From NCBI GenBank assembly GCA_020631735.1, contig CM036170.1:68835737-68899736 (forward strand): 64,000 nucleotides of DNA, read 5' to 3'. This DNA comes from Saccharum officinarum (taxonomy: Eukaryota > Streptophyta > Magnoliopsida > Poales > Poaceae). This document shows positions 12,043 through 24,075 of this stretch, piece after piece. A program made the translations under genes and the position numbers. A model generated the notes under the pieces. That model was not told where the DNA came from. It was given only the letters and a program-made list of their open reading frames with translations, and ran no database searches. The stretch's first letter is position 1, and every line of letters begins with the position of its first letter.

Positions 12043-12209
12043 TAGTGAGATCATAATCCTTGGAAGAAGAAAAACAATGGCATTCTCGCCAGATCAATCA
12101 TGGAGTTGTGGCCTGAGATAGATCGACCAGTCACATGGAACCCGAAGCCCTGTAGCTTAACGATTAACGAAGCTTCCCCACAGGTTATCGCTCCCGTAGT
12201 CCCGTCATA

Positions 12210-12475
12210 GTTCTTTGTTTAGTGTAGCTAGAGTAGCTCTTTGTTTTGGTAGCTTGCTAGCTCTAGTTGTTTTTCTTCTCGTGGTTTAACTTGTGCGGTT
12301 GTGTGACATTTATTAGAATTGTGTATTGGATATGTGGCTTGCAAACCCCCTTTAGGCTAAGCAAAACTAGCATCACACTATTTGTTATATTAATAAACTT
12401 GTTTAGCATACTTTGTAGGAATTTTTAATAGGCTATTCACCCCCTCTAGCCATCAAGACCTTTTAGGGTGGCGGC
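12210..12475. repeat. LTR-like relic (low confidence)
   Basis: The T-rich sequence ends with TAGGCTATTCACCCCCTCTAGCC, a run that resembles the 3' portions of grass copia LTRs. There is no partner LTR, primer site or internal domain nearby, so it could be a fragment or solo remnant. Confidence 0.3.
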
Positions 12476-13432
12476 GTGAGCTCCGTGGAGGAAGGAGCAG
12501 GCCCCATAGGCGGCAGTGACGGAAGAGCGGCCTCCCCGCGAATGGCCGAGGTGCCAGCACCCGTCCCAGCGGCCTCTGCGCTGGCCGCGGTGGTGGCGTC
12601 CGTGCTCGGCAGCGTGGTGGCCACGGCGGCGGCAGTCTCTGCCAGCGTCTTAGGGGCGGAGATCCAACTCTCGCGCGCTGCAGCAGGGTGCATGTGGCGG
12701 CAATGTCTGTCCCCGATGATAGGGGCACGCCGACGGAGGAGTTCGCCGCTGGCGACGGCGACAGCTGTGTCGCGCTCGCGAGCCCATCTGAGCATGGTGG
12801 AAGAGGGGAGGGGAAGTGGAGGCAGGATGGGGAGGGGAGGATGAGGACGAGGGCAGGGGAGGGGAGGGCGGCGGCAACGGCGGGGAGGCCAGGCGCCCTA
12901 GGGTTGGGAGCGCATGGGTCGGGCAACCCTCGTGGGAGTGATGATAACCAAACTATTTGATAAAAAAGTAAATAGCCTTTAAGTAGGACGGAACAAGGTC
13001 GAAAGATGGCGCAATGTGATAACTAACAACGATGGTATGAGGGCCTAACAGTTTGCAGTGGGCCATGATGGCTGGCCATGTAGAGCAGCAGCTTGCATGG
13101 TGTGGAACAACGGCTTAAAATGACTCAAGCTGGAACAATGGCTTGTTGCAAGACGATGTTTCTTTATTCTTCAGCCAATCTTGATGTGGTCAATCTTGAT
13201 GTGGTCTCTCCGATGGTGGTAGAGGTTTGGGTTTTGGTTGTTGTGGTGAGCTCAATAGATCGGCCCATGTTGGTTGCTTAGGCCAACCGGTCAGATGAGT
13301 CGTTGTTGATAGCGAGGTTAAGAATATTTTTATACTGTTATAATTTTGTGACATTCGTTTTTTTTAATTTTGATTTACTTCTATTTAATATAATCAACAG
13401 CTATTCTATCTGATGATTCATTAAAAAAAGAG
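12476..13432. other. Intergenic, GC-rich then AT-rich, no gene recognised
   Basis: 12476-12950 is very GC rich with several overlapping open frames, all of low-complexity Ala/Pro/Arg composition and without motifs. 12951-13432 shows nothing recognisable. Confidence 0.45.
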
Positions 13433-14610
13433 ATGTGGGAACGGCTTATAAAGCTTCTCCGGTAGTAGATCAACGGGTGATTGATAGTGAGGTCTAGAAC
13501 AATTTATGACCGATGAGTTGTTAGACTTGCTGCAGAAACTATGTGTCTATGTTGATGGATAAGCCACATGTCATGCAGTTGAAGATCAAAATTAGATGAA
13601 TCCAATAGTTAAGGGGTCAAAAGTGAACTTAATCCTTTTGAAATATACTCTAACCAATTGGCTCTTGTCTTCCCTGAATATGGATCAGCTTTTTTTTTCT
13701 TCTATTGAGCTGTATATATCGCCAGAACGAGAGGAAGATTTTTTCTAGGTGGATCGCAGTAGTAGGAACAAGAGTGTCCATAAATTTTCTTTTGGAGAGT
13801 GCCTTCCTGAACTATGGTATTACCTCTGTTCGGAAAAGGATGTAATTCTAGGTGCAATTTTTGTTTCCATGTCCAAAGTTTAACTACATATATAGATAAA
13901 AATATTAATAATTTTGACACAAAATAAAACATGACAATGCTAGAATTGTATTTTTTCTGGGATGGAGGGAGTACGTGTGTGTTTTGTCCTAATTTCAGAT
14001 CCCCCGCGGTGCCATCTTGCTGCAGCCTGTAGGCGCTGCCCGAGCAGTGCAAACCTTCCATGAGAACCAGAAATACAAAAGGGCCAGCAGCAAGCTCACA
14101 TTTGAATTCGCACAAGATCCTGAAAGTACCAAAGACGGGAACTTGGCACGGGCAGACTTGTCAAAGAAGAAATTCGAAGGTAGAAGGTAGATAGACGGAT
14201 GATCGCAGCCATATCCACTGCCCATCACCCTGTATATGATCTGATTCTGATACCCAAAATACACAGCAAGACGACGTCAACTCCAGTGGCTACATCCAAG
14301 TATGGACCAAAAAAAGTCGCCACACACTTAGTACTGAACAAGAAAAGAATCAAGCACGCACGCCACAGCGGCATCATAACAGCACATTCCAATCCAAGTA
14401 AGAATCAATACCAAACAACTTGGTGGTCCTTGCTCTCTTCCTATAGTGAGATCATAATCCTTGGAAGAAGAAAAACATTGGCATTCTCGCAAGATCAATC
14501 AAGGAATTGTGGCTTGAGATAGATCGACCAGACACATGAAACCGGAGGCCCTGTAGCTTAACGATTAACGAAGCTTCCCCACAGGTTATCGCTCCCGTAG
14601 TCCCGTCATA
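13433..14610. repeat. Duplicated non-coding segment, copy 2
   Basis: This copy aligns with the three blocks of copy 1 and lacks insertions A and B, but carries a Stowaway-like MITE that copy 1 lacks. Its end, CGTAGTCCCGTCATA, matches copy 1 at 12195-12209. About 100 bp of copy 1 (around 9115-9215) is absent or replaced here. Confidence 0.75.
13823..13971. mobile_element. Stowaway-like MITE
   Basis: Flanked by TA; the right end GGGATGGAGGGAG and left end CCTCTGTTCGG are the common Stowaway/mariner termini (CTCCCTCCGTYC). Inner arms TGTAATTCTAG and CTAGAATTGTA pair. Copy 1 has the empty site CTATGGTACATG at about 10469-10480. Confidence 0.8.
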
Positions 14611-15522
14611 AACCATGCAAATTATTAAAGCACCAACCAAATATAACTAGACACCAAACGGCAGGGCAGCATTGACGTACGCGCACATGCAGAGATTCTC
14701 AGCTCGCGGGCGGAGGGGAGATGTGCGCTGCGCATGCAACGCACGGAACCAAACGGCTCGAAAGATTGCTCAGCCTCTGTCTCATCCACTCCACGAAGGA
14801 AAGACTGTTCATCGACCGACAAATAAAGGGGCGCTGGAAGCATCGCAGCAGACGAACTCTCTTGCTCATCGACCGACCAAGGAGCACGGGTGCAGCAGAC
14901 ATCTCGCATCTCTCACCAGACGAACACGGTAGTACACCCTTGTAGGAGTTGGCCTGTAGCTGGTACAGCATTTCTCGCTGCCTGCCTGGCAATACAGTGG
15001 AGTAGCGCACACGAAGTCGTCACACGCGTAACGCCACGAGCACGAGCACGAGCACGAGCACCAGTACGTCACGTCCTAACGTGCCATTTCCGCCTGCTAG
15101 TGCTAGCGGCCGGTCATGATGATGCATTGGATGGGCGGACGGACGACTCATCGCAGCTGGCCGGCCGGGGAGATGGCTGGCACTGGCACTGGCACGGGTC
15201 CGGTCCGCCCTCCCATTTCGCTCGCAGCACAGCGCGAGGATTGAAGAAAAGTGTGGGAGGTGCGGCCTGTGCAGGGCCGGCAAAGCAGGCGGGCGCGGGC
15301 CTCTCCTTTCCCTCCGTCTCTCTCTTGCACATGCGTCTGCCTGCAACACCACATGGCCTGCCGTGAGAGTGCTGTTATTATCGCACTTTAATCAGGGCCA
15401 GCCACATGCAGGTTGCCCACACGGCCGGGCTTCTCCCTAACCATCATCATCCTTCTCCTCTCCTCATCCATCCCTATCTGGCTAGCTTGTAGAGAGGAGA
15501 GCACACGCACAGGCAGGCCAAA
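14611..15522. other. Intergenic, no gene recognised
   Basis: GC-rich sequence with an (ACGAGC)n-type microsatellite at about 15037-15062 and a short GGCACT repeat near 15179. Open frames here are compositional; no domain was recognised. Confidence 0.45.
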
Positions 15523-15896
15523 GGCTGTTTGGTTTCTCGCATGCCCCAGCCTGCACCGCACCGGCCGAGACAGGCCCTCACTAGCCAGGCTACCGTCATG
15601 CAAACGCCCACCGTTTGGTTGCCTGCGCGCATGCAGCATGGCCGAGCAGGGAAGGTGATTGGTTGCCTGCATGAACGAGCTGACCTTGCACCGCTGCTCT
15701 CTACTCTCATGCAGCGCGTGCGCTCGCGCCGGCCTGGCTCGGCAGAAACGCCCGATGCCTGCGTTTCCAGCGGGCCTGGCTGGGAGGAGCATCTTGCATC
15801 GCGGGGGCCTGGCTCGACTGCCGGTGCGGGCTACCAAACACGCAGAAACTGCATGCGGAGAGCCTGGCCAGAGTGGAGCCAGGCAACCAAACAGCC
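15523..15896. mobile_element. MITE, 374 bp, with GGCTGTTTGGTT ends
   Basis: Perfect 12-bp inverted ends GGCTGTTTGGTT / AACCAAACAGCC are flanked by the direct repeat CCAAA (15518-15522 and 15897-15901). Subterminal GCCAGGC/GCCTGGC and TTTGGTTGCCTG motifs also occur in insertion A at 9304-10382, so the two may be related families. It has no coding capacity and lies just downstream of the TAG-family gene. Confidence 0.75.
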
Positions 15897-16243
15897 CCAA
15901 AGCTAGCTAGCACGCCACGTGCACGGTGCACACACCTACCGCCTCACGAAACAATGACTGCACTGCATATATTCGAGGTGCTGTAGTGGTGGTACTCACG
16001 TCGATCACGTGGTACTAAGGCAATGGGGGCATGCAAATCACAGCAAGCAAGCTCATTAATTGGCTAATTAGAGGGCCGTAATTAATCTACACAAGCACAC
16101 ACTCGATCATCATACACACTTGCAAACCAGCACTCCGTTTTGTATACTACTACTGCTGCTGCTGCTAGAGGCTATATCTCTCTCTCTCTTCTCCTTTCTC
16201 CTCTTGGTTGGTTGTCCTTCTCCCTTGGTGGTGGTCAGCAGAA

Positions 16244-19046
16244 TCAGTTAACGCGGGCGGATGCGCCGGCGGCGGCGGAGGAGCAGACGCGGTGGCGCGG
16301 GCACGAGACGAGGTGGTCGTTGGTGAGCCCGACCGCCTGCATGAAGGAGTGGATGACAGTGGGGCCGACGAAGCGGAAGCCGCGCCGGACCATGTCCTTG
16401 CTGATGGACTCCGACTTGGACGTCTTCACGGGGATCTTCCGGCTGTACTTGTAGCTCGGCGACAGCGGCTTGTTGTTCACGAACGCCCACACGTACCTGT
16501 CCAGCGACCCGAAGTCCCTCCGCACCTGCAAATGCAACGGATCGAACAACACCGTCAGATTAATTAGATATTCTTCTGCATACCATTATCCTGTATACAT
16601 ACAGTACTTACTGCTAATAGCGGTAGCTATATACACGCACGTATGTACTTGACCGATAGATTAGTGTAGTTGGTGGCAGCTACTGACTGACATAAGTACC
16701 ACCTACTTGATTGGTGGTTAGTGGGAACCGGCTAACAGTCCCGTTTTGGAAAACGGAACCTTGTCCGCGATAGAATGGTGTGCAATACAGTACTCTACTC
16801 TCTACCGGAGATGACTGACTGGATATCATTTGTGAGAATGCGAAGCAAAGCTTATAAGCTAAAGGCATGGCAAACAAGTACGATTAGCATCTTTTCCTGC
16901 TCCCAAAATGGCCATTAGGAAGGGCTCAGTCTTTTTGGCTGTGTCCAGCTGCTTTACGACGCCGACGCACTTGCTCCGCTCCGCATGGATGCCACCTGCT
17001 TCCGCTTCGTATCCATTCATTCACTCATTCATCGAGCTGTCTACCAATCCAATCAGGGGGTTCAGTTCAGGGATTCTGTTACACTTCGCTTTCAGTTGCT
17101 AACTGGTTGCATTTCATAATTCATATATACGCCCCTTCAATCATTGACCGCCTCGGCGCCTCCCTTCATCTTTCGGTTAAGCTTCGGTTGCGAGATGGTA
17201 CTGGAACTACAACTACTATATTATCAGATGAGGTCCAACCGATGGAAACCACACTACCAACTTGTACCAAAAACAACACGTCGACTTTGGCTTCTGATAG
17301 TTAAAGGCTCATTTTCAGAGCATTCTAGTCCTAACCTCACTGCCTAACGATTATATGCAGGAAAAGAGCTTCTTCTTGCCAATTCCAAGTGAAACTGAAA
17401 AGACTCAACTGAAAACATGTCGAGTGACAATCTTGCTCAACTGAGGACAGAGGTCAAGTTCACGGTACCTCGAGAATCCGGCAGGCGTTGTTGACGGTTC
17501 CTCTGACGGTGCCCAAATCCAGGCCGTAGTCGGCGCTCAGCGAGGCCATCTGCTTCTCGGTGTACTTGGCGACCGCGTCCACGTTGAAGCCGGAGAATGC
17601 CTCCCTGTTTGTGACCAGACATTCAGGCAAATACAGACCGAAATCAGCACAGATGTTTCACGAAACGTAGCACTGTTGCTTGACATCTTTAGCGGCAGCG
17701 CAGCAACAACAACTACAGTAGCTAGGGAGAGGCTTGTTGCTCTGTTCCCCACCTGTAGACGTGTCTTTTCTTGAGGATGGAAGTCCAGTCGGCCCCGACT
17801 TGCACGCCAGACAGTGTGAGCATCTCGAACAGCAACCTGTCATTTCAGTGCCACCAAATACATGTGAGGACAACTGTTGCGTTGCTGTGAGCTGTGAGCT
17901 GTGAGCTACAAGCATCAGCAGCTTGTGTTTGCAAAGGATCAGAGGATGAACGGCGGCTTGCTTACTCGTCGTCGTGCACGGGCACTCCCCACTCCTCGTC
18001 GTGGTACGCGACATAAAGGGGGTCTGCACGCCGCAGGACAAAGCAGAATAGCTCACGTTAGAGAAGGTTAATGGTTTAGCCGGCGCCATGTCATGTAAAG
18101 CTGGTAACGTATAGCCAACTAGTATTATGAAATAATTTGTGAACTGGCTGCACTAGCATGCAAGCATTTAATGCCTAGTACACTTGTGCACACGGGATTT
18201 GGGAGGTGCAGCGAAGCACCAGCTCTTTCCCCTGCGACGGGCTGCATGCCGGCGTTTTGTCCTCGATCAATGCGTTCAGCTCGGCGAAGAGATAAGCGCC
18301 GGCTCTTTCTTATTTTCTCCTCCTCGAGGTAGGCTTGTTCTGACGGGTTGTTCCTTTTCGCCGGAATCAGCCTTACTATACTTGCTCTTAGCGAAAAATG
18401 GTGTCAAGCAGTAAGTAGCATGTGGCTTTGTTGTGCTTTGCTTACCTGAGTAGGGCGTGATGAAGCTGCAGCGCTTCTCGTCGTGCCCGGTGGGTGAGGC
18501 GGGGACGGCCGGCTCGGCGGCAGCGGCGGCCGTGGCGGTGGCGGTGGCGCCGACTCGGCCCTCCACCCGGGAGAAGGACGCGGTGCGGCCGTAGTGCGCG
18601 ATCCGCATCTTGCGCTGCGCCTGCGCCTGCGCGGCGTGCTCCCGCTGCGCCGCGGCGATGCTCCCGGCTGCGGCTGGCTCGAACGCCTCCAGCGCCGCGA
18701 ACGTCACCACCGGCAGCACGGCGCCGGGCTTCCTGCTGGCCTTGGTGGACCTGCTTTTCTCCGCGCCGCCCATGGCGGCGCCCGCCGCCTTCGCCGCCCT
18801 CGCGGTGACCGAGGCCGGCGTCGTAGGAGGCAGCAGAGAAGCCGCCGCGGCCGCCGCACGGGCAGCGGCCGCGGTGGCATTGCTGTTGTTGTCGTAGGAA
18901 GCCGGCATGGAGAGCGACTTCTGCAGGGACTTCTTGAGCGGGCGGGCGGCGTCCGGCGCCGCCGCCACGCGGTTGCCCGCCGGCTGCAGCACCGGGCGGC
19001 CGTCGATCTGGGCCACGCCCGCGGACTTGACGTTGGAGTTGCACAT
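16244..19046 (-). CDS. DNA-3-methyladenine glycosylase I (TAG family), five exons
   Basis: The enzyme removes 3-methyladenine from alkylated DNA (base excision repair, HhH-GPD fold). Exons on the minus strand are 19046-18446, 18023-17966, 17836-17753, 17604-17469 and 16525-16244. All introns are GT-AG, all phases join, and the product is 386 aa. Residues 1-190 are an Ala-rich low-complexity extension, followed by the catalytic domain: KRCSFITPYSDPLYVAYHDE, EWGVPVHDDELLFEMLTLSG, the DYGLDLGTVRGTVNNACRIL region, and MVRRGFRFVGPTVIHSFMQA. The four zinc ligands known in E. coli Tag (C, H, H, C) are visible as KRC, AYH, NDH and LVSC. The homologous plant family is conserved, often nuclear or organellar; the targeting here is unknown. 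I am confident of the family; the exact start within the extension is less certain. Confidence 0.9.
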
Positions 19047-22000
19047 CCTGCCTGGACGGGCAAGTTGGTGCAGGTTCTTCTTCTTCTTGGTTCCGGCGGT
19101 TGGTTGGTTTTAGTTGGCTCTTGGCTGGCTGGTTCTCAAGTGGTTCTGCTGCAGGTGCTGCGAGCTGTGAGAGTCCGTCTGATGCGATGAATGAGGTGGG
19201 AGGCGAGGCGGTTATATATAGCCGAGGCGATGGCGCGAGGCGCGCGCGAGGAGGCCGGGAAAAGAAGAGGAAGGTGGTGGGGCCGGGTAGGTAGGGACAA
19301 GGTGGCGTCACAACTCACAGGTGAGGAGGCCGCGTAACGTATGCGTCCACTCGTGACTCGCCATTGGAGGGAGGCTCCGACTTCGGAGCCGAGTTCGATC
19401 AGCTCCTGCAGCGACTGTACCACCGCGAGGCTGTTGATCTTTACCTTTCCCGTTGGATCGAACGGGCGAGGGTCGCTGGTTGGACGGTAGGGAGAGGAGG
19501 GACGCTCGGCTGGGCTGTCAATCAAAGCCAAGGCCCTGGCCAGGAACGTCAATGGGGCAGTAGGAAACGCAGCGCACGTACCAACGGACAGACAGCGAGT
19601 GCCGCCGAGTGAAACGCTGCTGGCCCTGGAGGGGGTTTGGTTTGAGGAGTTAAAGTTTAACGAATACTGTAGTACTTTCGTCTTATTTGATAAAAGTTTT
19701 CAATCTTGGACTAATTAGGTTTAATAGATTTGTCTCGTAAATTACTCCTAATATGTGTCAACATGCATGCAATTAGTCTACATTTAGTACTCCATGCATT
19801 TGAGGAAACATTGATGTGATAAGAGTTAAACTTTAACACATTACCAATCAGACCTAAGTGGCCAACGCGACTAGAAAAAAAAGGCCCATTCGTGAACAGT
19901 CCAAGTCCATGGACAGCGACTTTGCTGGTGGTAAAGAGACTTGTCGCGAGGAACGGTGAGTGATAGTAGAACTTTTTTTCAATACCTAGGCAAACCACCC
20001 AGCGTCCGTGCGTTCTGTCAGTCGAAAATTGAGGTGACGGGACGGGACAAAGTCGTGCGCGATATGATAGAAGGTGTTTTTCGGTGGTTAGTGTGCGTGC
20101 TCACACTCACAATTCTAGCTTTGCCTCAGAATGTGTATGTGCATGTGCCATACTCTAAAGAAACAGCGAAGAGATAACTGATTCCCGACCGACCAAATGA
20201 AACAGATGCAAATTCGCTCAACCTCAGACTGCCGACCATTCCAAGAGGTACCTTAACCGCCTTTTTTTTAAAAAAAAAGGTATACTACCTCAACTGCTTA
20301 ACGTACGGTGTGGGCTGTGGAGAACCAACTTGAATGACTGAATGCCAACATATATATAGTAAAAAAAAATTAGTAAAGCTAGGCTGCTAGCTAATCGAGT
20401 CCAAACCACTCCAACTTGTTGGTTGAGCCTACCGTACATGGGCATGGCATTTGGTTTGATTTTGACTGCACTCTGACAACGAACGCCCTCGACCGGATCG
20501 AGTAGTCCGTACCTGGCTCACATGTCACATGGCCAAGAGCATACGCCTACGGTGTACCGCCGTGACATGACAATAAGAGATGTCCTGTAGTAGTGAGTAT
20601 TCACGAGCGGGGTCGGGGTCGGGGTCGCGGTTGGAGGCAGCAAGCATCCGTATCCTACTGGGAATGGCTCGTGCATGCTATACGTATGATTGCGGCGGTG
20701 GTCGGCCTGCGGCAGGTCCGACAAGGCAGCCATAGCCGTGGCACGCGCCTGGCTGTGTAGAGTGGGGGAGAAGAAAGGGATGGCGACCGGCGGCCGGCGA
20801 GGCAGAACAGGCCCGGCGGCCCCTGCCCACCACGTTCTCCCCGCCCCGGCGCCCCCTCTTTCGAGCTGGCAAGGAATCTTGTGCTCATCCCTCCGTCCCC
20901 TGCGCTCCCGTGCTCTTTCCAGTCCGTTTCCGTCGAGCATGATGCATGCACGATCACAGGTTGCCGTTGGGAGGTGCCAATTCAGAGAACCGAAGCGCGC
21001 TGTCACAGTAACAACATATCCCGGGCGCGACACGAACACGAGCGATGGATGCGGTAGCCGACGACGACGACACGGGCTTTATCCGGCGGAACCCACACAT
21101 GTGCGCGTCGTATCATGACAAGCACGGCGATCAATCGCTGGCCAACCTACACTACACGCGCGGAAGTAAACTAGTGCCAAAGCGTCGGTTGCCTGCCGTA
21201 GCCCGTAGCCGTGCCGTGTCTCTCCCAGTCCCACCCAGAGCCCAGAGCAGCGCGTAACGTAATGCCCCTCAGCTCGCGCGCCTCGCCACGGCGCTCAATG
21301 ATTTGTCCCCATCACAACTGCTGTGATTGAGACCAGTTGCAACGGCAACGGCAACAGCAAGGGAGACTAGATTTTAGACGAGTTGCAACGCAACGGCGAG
21401 TAGTCAGTCCATTAATACAGGACACTGCTTCCATTATGCAACGGGAATCGTGCATTAACGCGCGATGATGATGTGTGTGATCTGCAGCGGCACCGTTGGT
21501 CGATCGGGTGTCGGAGAGGTGCCCAGATGGAGGAGGGTATCCAAATCCAAATCCAATCGAACAGGGGGTGCATGCAATGCATGGACATGAGCCTTATGGG
21601 ACGGCAGGGTCGCCATGCGCTGCTTTGCCCTACCACAATAAGGGCTGGGCAGGGCAGGCATCTGATGGAATGGAAGCTGCCGTGTATGTGTGCCGTGTAC
21701 GTGTATATATCCATATATCCATCGCAGCGATGGGCGCCCGGCCGGCCCTAGCTCCCCGTGTCTGCTCATGGGTTGCATGAACCTGATCCGACCTGAATGC
21801 AGGTGCCATCGCCCCCGATGGCGAGGTTCGGACCGCCGACGAGTCCCTACAGATTAAGCTATGATGAGAGATTCAGTCATGCAGCTTGTATTGTATGATT
21901 TAAACTTTAAAGCCCGCCCAGTGGTTCCTTGGCCACTTGCCAGGAATATGGAGAGGAGGATCATCTCATGCATGCATACATGAACATGACTGCCCCGGGG

Positions 22001-22345
22001 CCGGGGAACTGTGCATGCAAGCGGCCATGTCAGTGCACCGGTCGGTTTCAGAGGCACTGTTCCATGTCCTCTTTCGATGGGTTCCGATCTAACGCCGGCT
22101 GGCTGCAAGTCACGTACTGGACTGACAGATGATGAAACTTGGGAGTTGGGTGCCACAAAGTCAAACTGCTGCTCCGTTTCATGCTAGTACTTCTGTCGTT
22201 CTGTGCAGTGGAACGGATCTCCAGCGCACGACTTTGGTCAAACACAGTTGTGAATGCCTGCATGAAGTATTGTCAGAGTTACCAGGCAACAGGCAGGCAT
22301 CCATGAGCACGTACTACTGCAGAATTGCACAGCATGGGCAAGCGC
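19047..22345. other. Intergenic, upstream of the TAG-family gene; no gene recognised
   Basis: Contains the TAG gene's 5' region (19047-19360, with a TATATATA-like run near 19213 on the gene's upstream side) and a MITE at about 19630-19857. The rest is GC-variable sequence including a GGGTCG repeat near 20610-20628. Overlapping open frames at 20500-21250 and 21400-21780 have no motifs and are treated as chance. Confidence 0.45.
19630..19857. mobile_element. MITE with GTTAAAGTTTAAC arms
   Basis: The left end GGGGGTTTGGTTTGAGGAGTTAAAG and right end CTTTAACACATTACCAATCAGACC form an imperfect inverted repeat. The interior CTAATTAGGTTTAATAGATTTGTCTCG and GCATGCAATTAG motifs are shared with the elements at 55307, 57278 and 61634. 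This is a common grass Tourist-like family. Confidence 0.65.
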
Positions 22346-22461
22346 AACCACACGGAACGAGATCCTCTAACATATTACGAACTACAGCAGAGGGACGTAC
22401 CTACGCCCGATGACGTTCATTGGGCATCCGACGGCGCAGCAGAAATAAGCACGGAAGCCGT

Positions 22462-22748
22462 CCAGGTACTCGCCGCCGCCGCCGCGCCCATGAAGATGGC
22501 CGTCGGCGAGCTGCTGCTGCTCCCTGCTCGCGGCCTTCCCTGGCGCTGGAGTAGGCAAGCAGGTCCCTAGGCAAGTTCTCTCCTCCATCGCCCTCATTCT
22601 CTGCAAAGGACCGGAGTGTTCCAGGCACTCGCCGCCGTTGCAGTGCCCGCGAAGATGGCCGCCGGCCGGCGGCGGCTGCTGCTGCTCGCGGCCTCCCTCG
22701 GCACTGTAGCAGGCAAGCAGGTCACCGGGAAAGTGCTCTCCTCCACTG
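22462..22748. repeat. Diverged tandem duplication inside the MULE, period 159 bp
   Basis: The CCAGGTACTCGCCGCCG...GCAAGCAGGTCCC unit at 22462 recurs at 22621 as CCAGGCACTCGCCGCCG...GCAAGCAGGTCAC, each followed by a TCTCCTCC run. Both contain AAGATGGCCG and a CTGCTGCTGCTC stretch. Confidence 0.6.
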
Positions 22749-23289
22749 CCCGCCTCCGCCGTCCTGTCCTTAGCTCGTGCCCGCGCTGTCTCCCGCGTGC
22801 AGCGCAGCTGTCCTCATATCAAGGTCGATCTTTGCGTCAGTGACGGCGGCTTCATGGTTCATGTTTCGACGGGCCACGGGGGATGAGGGCTGCAGAGACC
22901 AATTACGGATGACATTCTTGATGCTGAACTATTTTTAGAGGTTGACGTTCTGGTGAGGTACTTCTGTTTTTGGGCAATCCTCGGCACGGCGAAGGACTGT
23001 ATGCAATTCTGTGTACTGTGTTCAAGGTTCCGCATGGAGAATTCTGTTTTTGTTTAAACACAGACATGGAGAGGTGAAAATCATGCAGAATACTCTAGTT
23101 CAATTTAAGTTTCTTTTGCTATTTTACATATGAGCATTCTGGTAGCATGCCACGTATGCTGGCAATATGCAGTAGCTGAAGTGCAAAAAGATAGCACTTC
23201 TGAATTTTCACATGAAATTGATTTTGTTTTACAATCTTGACATATTCAAATTGACACAACAAATTAACAATACATTGTCTACATCCACT

Positions 23290-23430
23290 ATCTCAATTCA
23301 GTAACAACCTTCAGTTAGTCTGAATCAAACATTCAGATCACATTCAATCCACAAGACCACGATCTCAATTCAGTAACAACCTTCAGTTACTCTGAAACAA
23401 ACATTCAGATCACATTCAGTCCACAAGACC
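23290..23430. repeat. 72-bp tandem repeat, two units, inside the MULE
   Basis: The unit starting ATCTCAATTCAGTAACAACC at 23290 is repeated at 23362 with a few substitutions, both ending CCACAAGACC. The interior is AT rich and non-coding. Confidence 0.8.
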
Positions 23431-24075
23431 TTGCCAGAAGCGTTGGCCGGCAGCTTTGTCAAACAAAGTGAAATATATTCAACCATCACATTCAGTATTG
23501 AGAATTAACATCAATTTACTATTTAAATTCAACAACCAGTCACGACATTTATGTACTCTGAACCTCTGCTTATCTATTTCCGTCGCCATCCTCCAGAACC
23601 ATAAAAAAGGCAGACTGATGAGGTTTCATTCCTCCATCAGCAGCTTGTCGTCCTCCTCCACGGATGGCATGTGCAGTGGCGCCATGGATGCTGGAGTTGG
23701 TGCTGCCTGTGGTGAGCTCTCAAACTCCACGCTGGGGCAGCGGAGCTCCTGCGTGGGTAGGACGCGGGGGCGAGAATGGGGGAGGTGAAGAGCGGCGGCG
23801 GCGAAGACTTCCTCAGGGACCTGCTCCATCTGCGCCGGGAAAGGAGACGAGCGGCAGTGAGCGGCCGGCGGCCATGGTCGCCCTTTCCCTCCCCTTCGCT
23901 GGACTGGGCACTCTGGTAGTCTGGTCTCTGTTGGGCTGCGTCCGTGTGCTCCTCCCCTCTGTTGGATGGCAATTGGCAAGGCATGCCGTCGGATGGACCA
24001 TCAACGGTGCACGGGCGTTCGACGTCCCTCTGACGTAGTTCCAACTATGTTAGAGGATCTCGTTCCAACCACACG

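Larger units (their letters stand above)
8941..12209. repeat. Duplicated non-coding segment, copy 1 (carries two insertions)
   Basis: Blocks 8941-9303, 10383-10949 and 12046-12209 match 13433-14610 in the same order and orientation. Examples are the GGGAACGGCTTATAA start, a GTAGTAGATCAACGGGTGATTG stretch, the AGGCGCTGC..GAGCAGTGCA block and the GTAGCTTAACGATTAACGAAGC end. The two gaps between blocks are transposon-like insertions annotated separately. No coding function was recognised. It may be an unknown repeat family or a local duplication. Confidence 0.75.
22355..24066. mobile_element. Mutator-like element (MULE), 1.7 kb, non-autonomous
   Basis: Long inverted repeats of about 44 bp (22355-22398 and 24022-24066) share GAACGAGATCCTCTAACATA near the tips and CAGAGGGACGT at their inner ends. 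They are flanked by a perfect 9-bp duplication AACCACACG (22346-22354, 24067-24075). Long TIRs plus a 9-bp duplication are diagnostic of Mutator-like elements. No transposase is recognisable. The interior contains GC-rich blocks (22450-22840, 23640-23970) separated by AT-rich DNA, a pattern seen in gene-capturing Pack-MULEs, but I could not identify a donor gene. Confidence 0.85.

Noticed and set aside
12453..12960. Pro/Ser- and Ala-rich ORFs on both strands
   Set aside because: Low-complexity GC-rich translation, mutual overlap, no motif and no splice context.
18442..19311. 289-codon minus-strand frame and long plus-strand frames over TAG exon 1
   Set aside because: Shadow frames of GC-rich exon 1; the frame giving KRCSFITPYS and correct splice phase is the real one.
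20518..21257. Possible small genes upstream of the MULE
   Set aside because: Overlapping frames in both directions with no motif; simple-sequence GGGTCG nearby.
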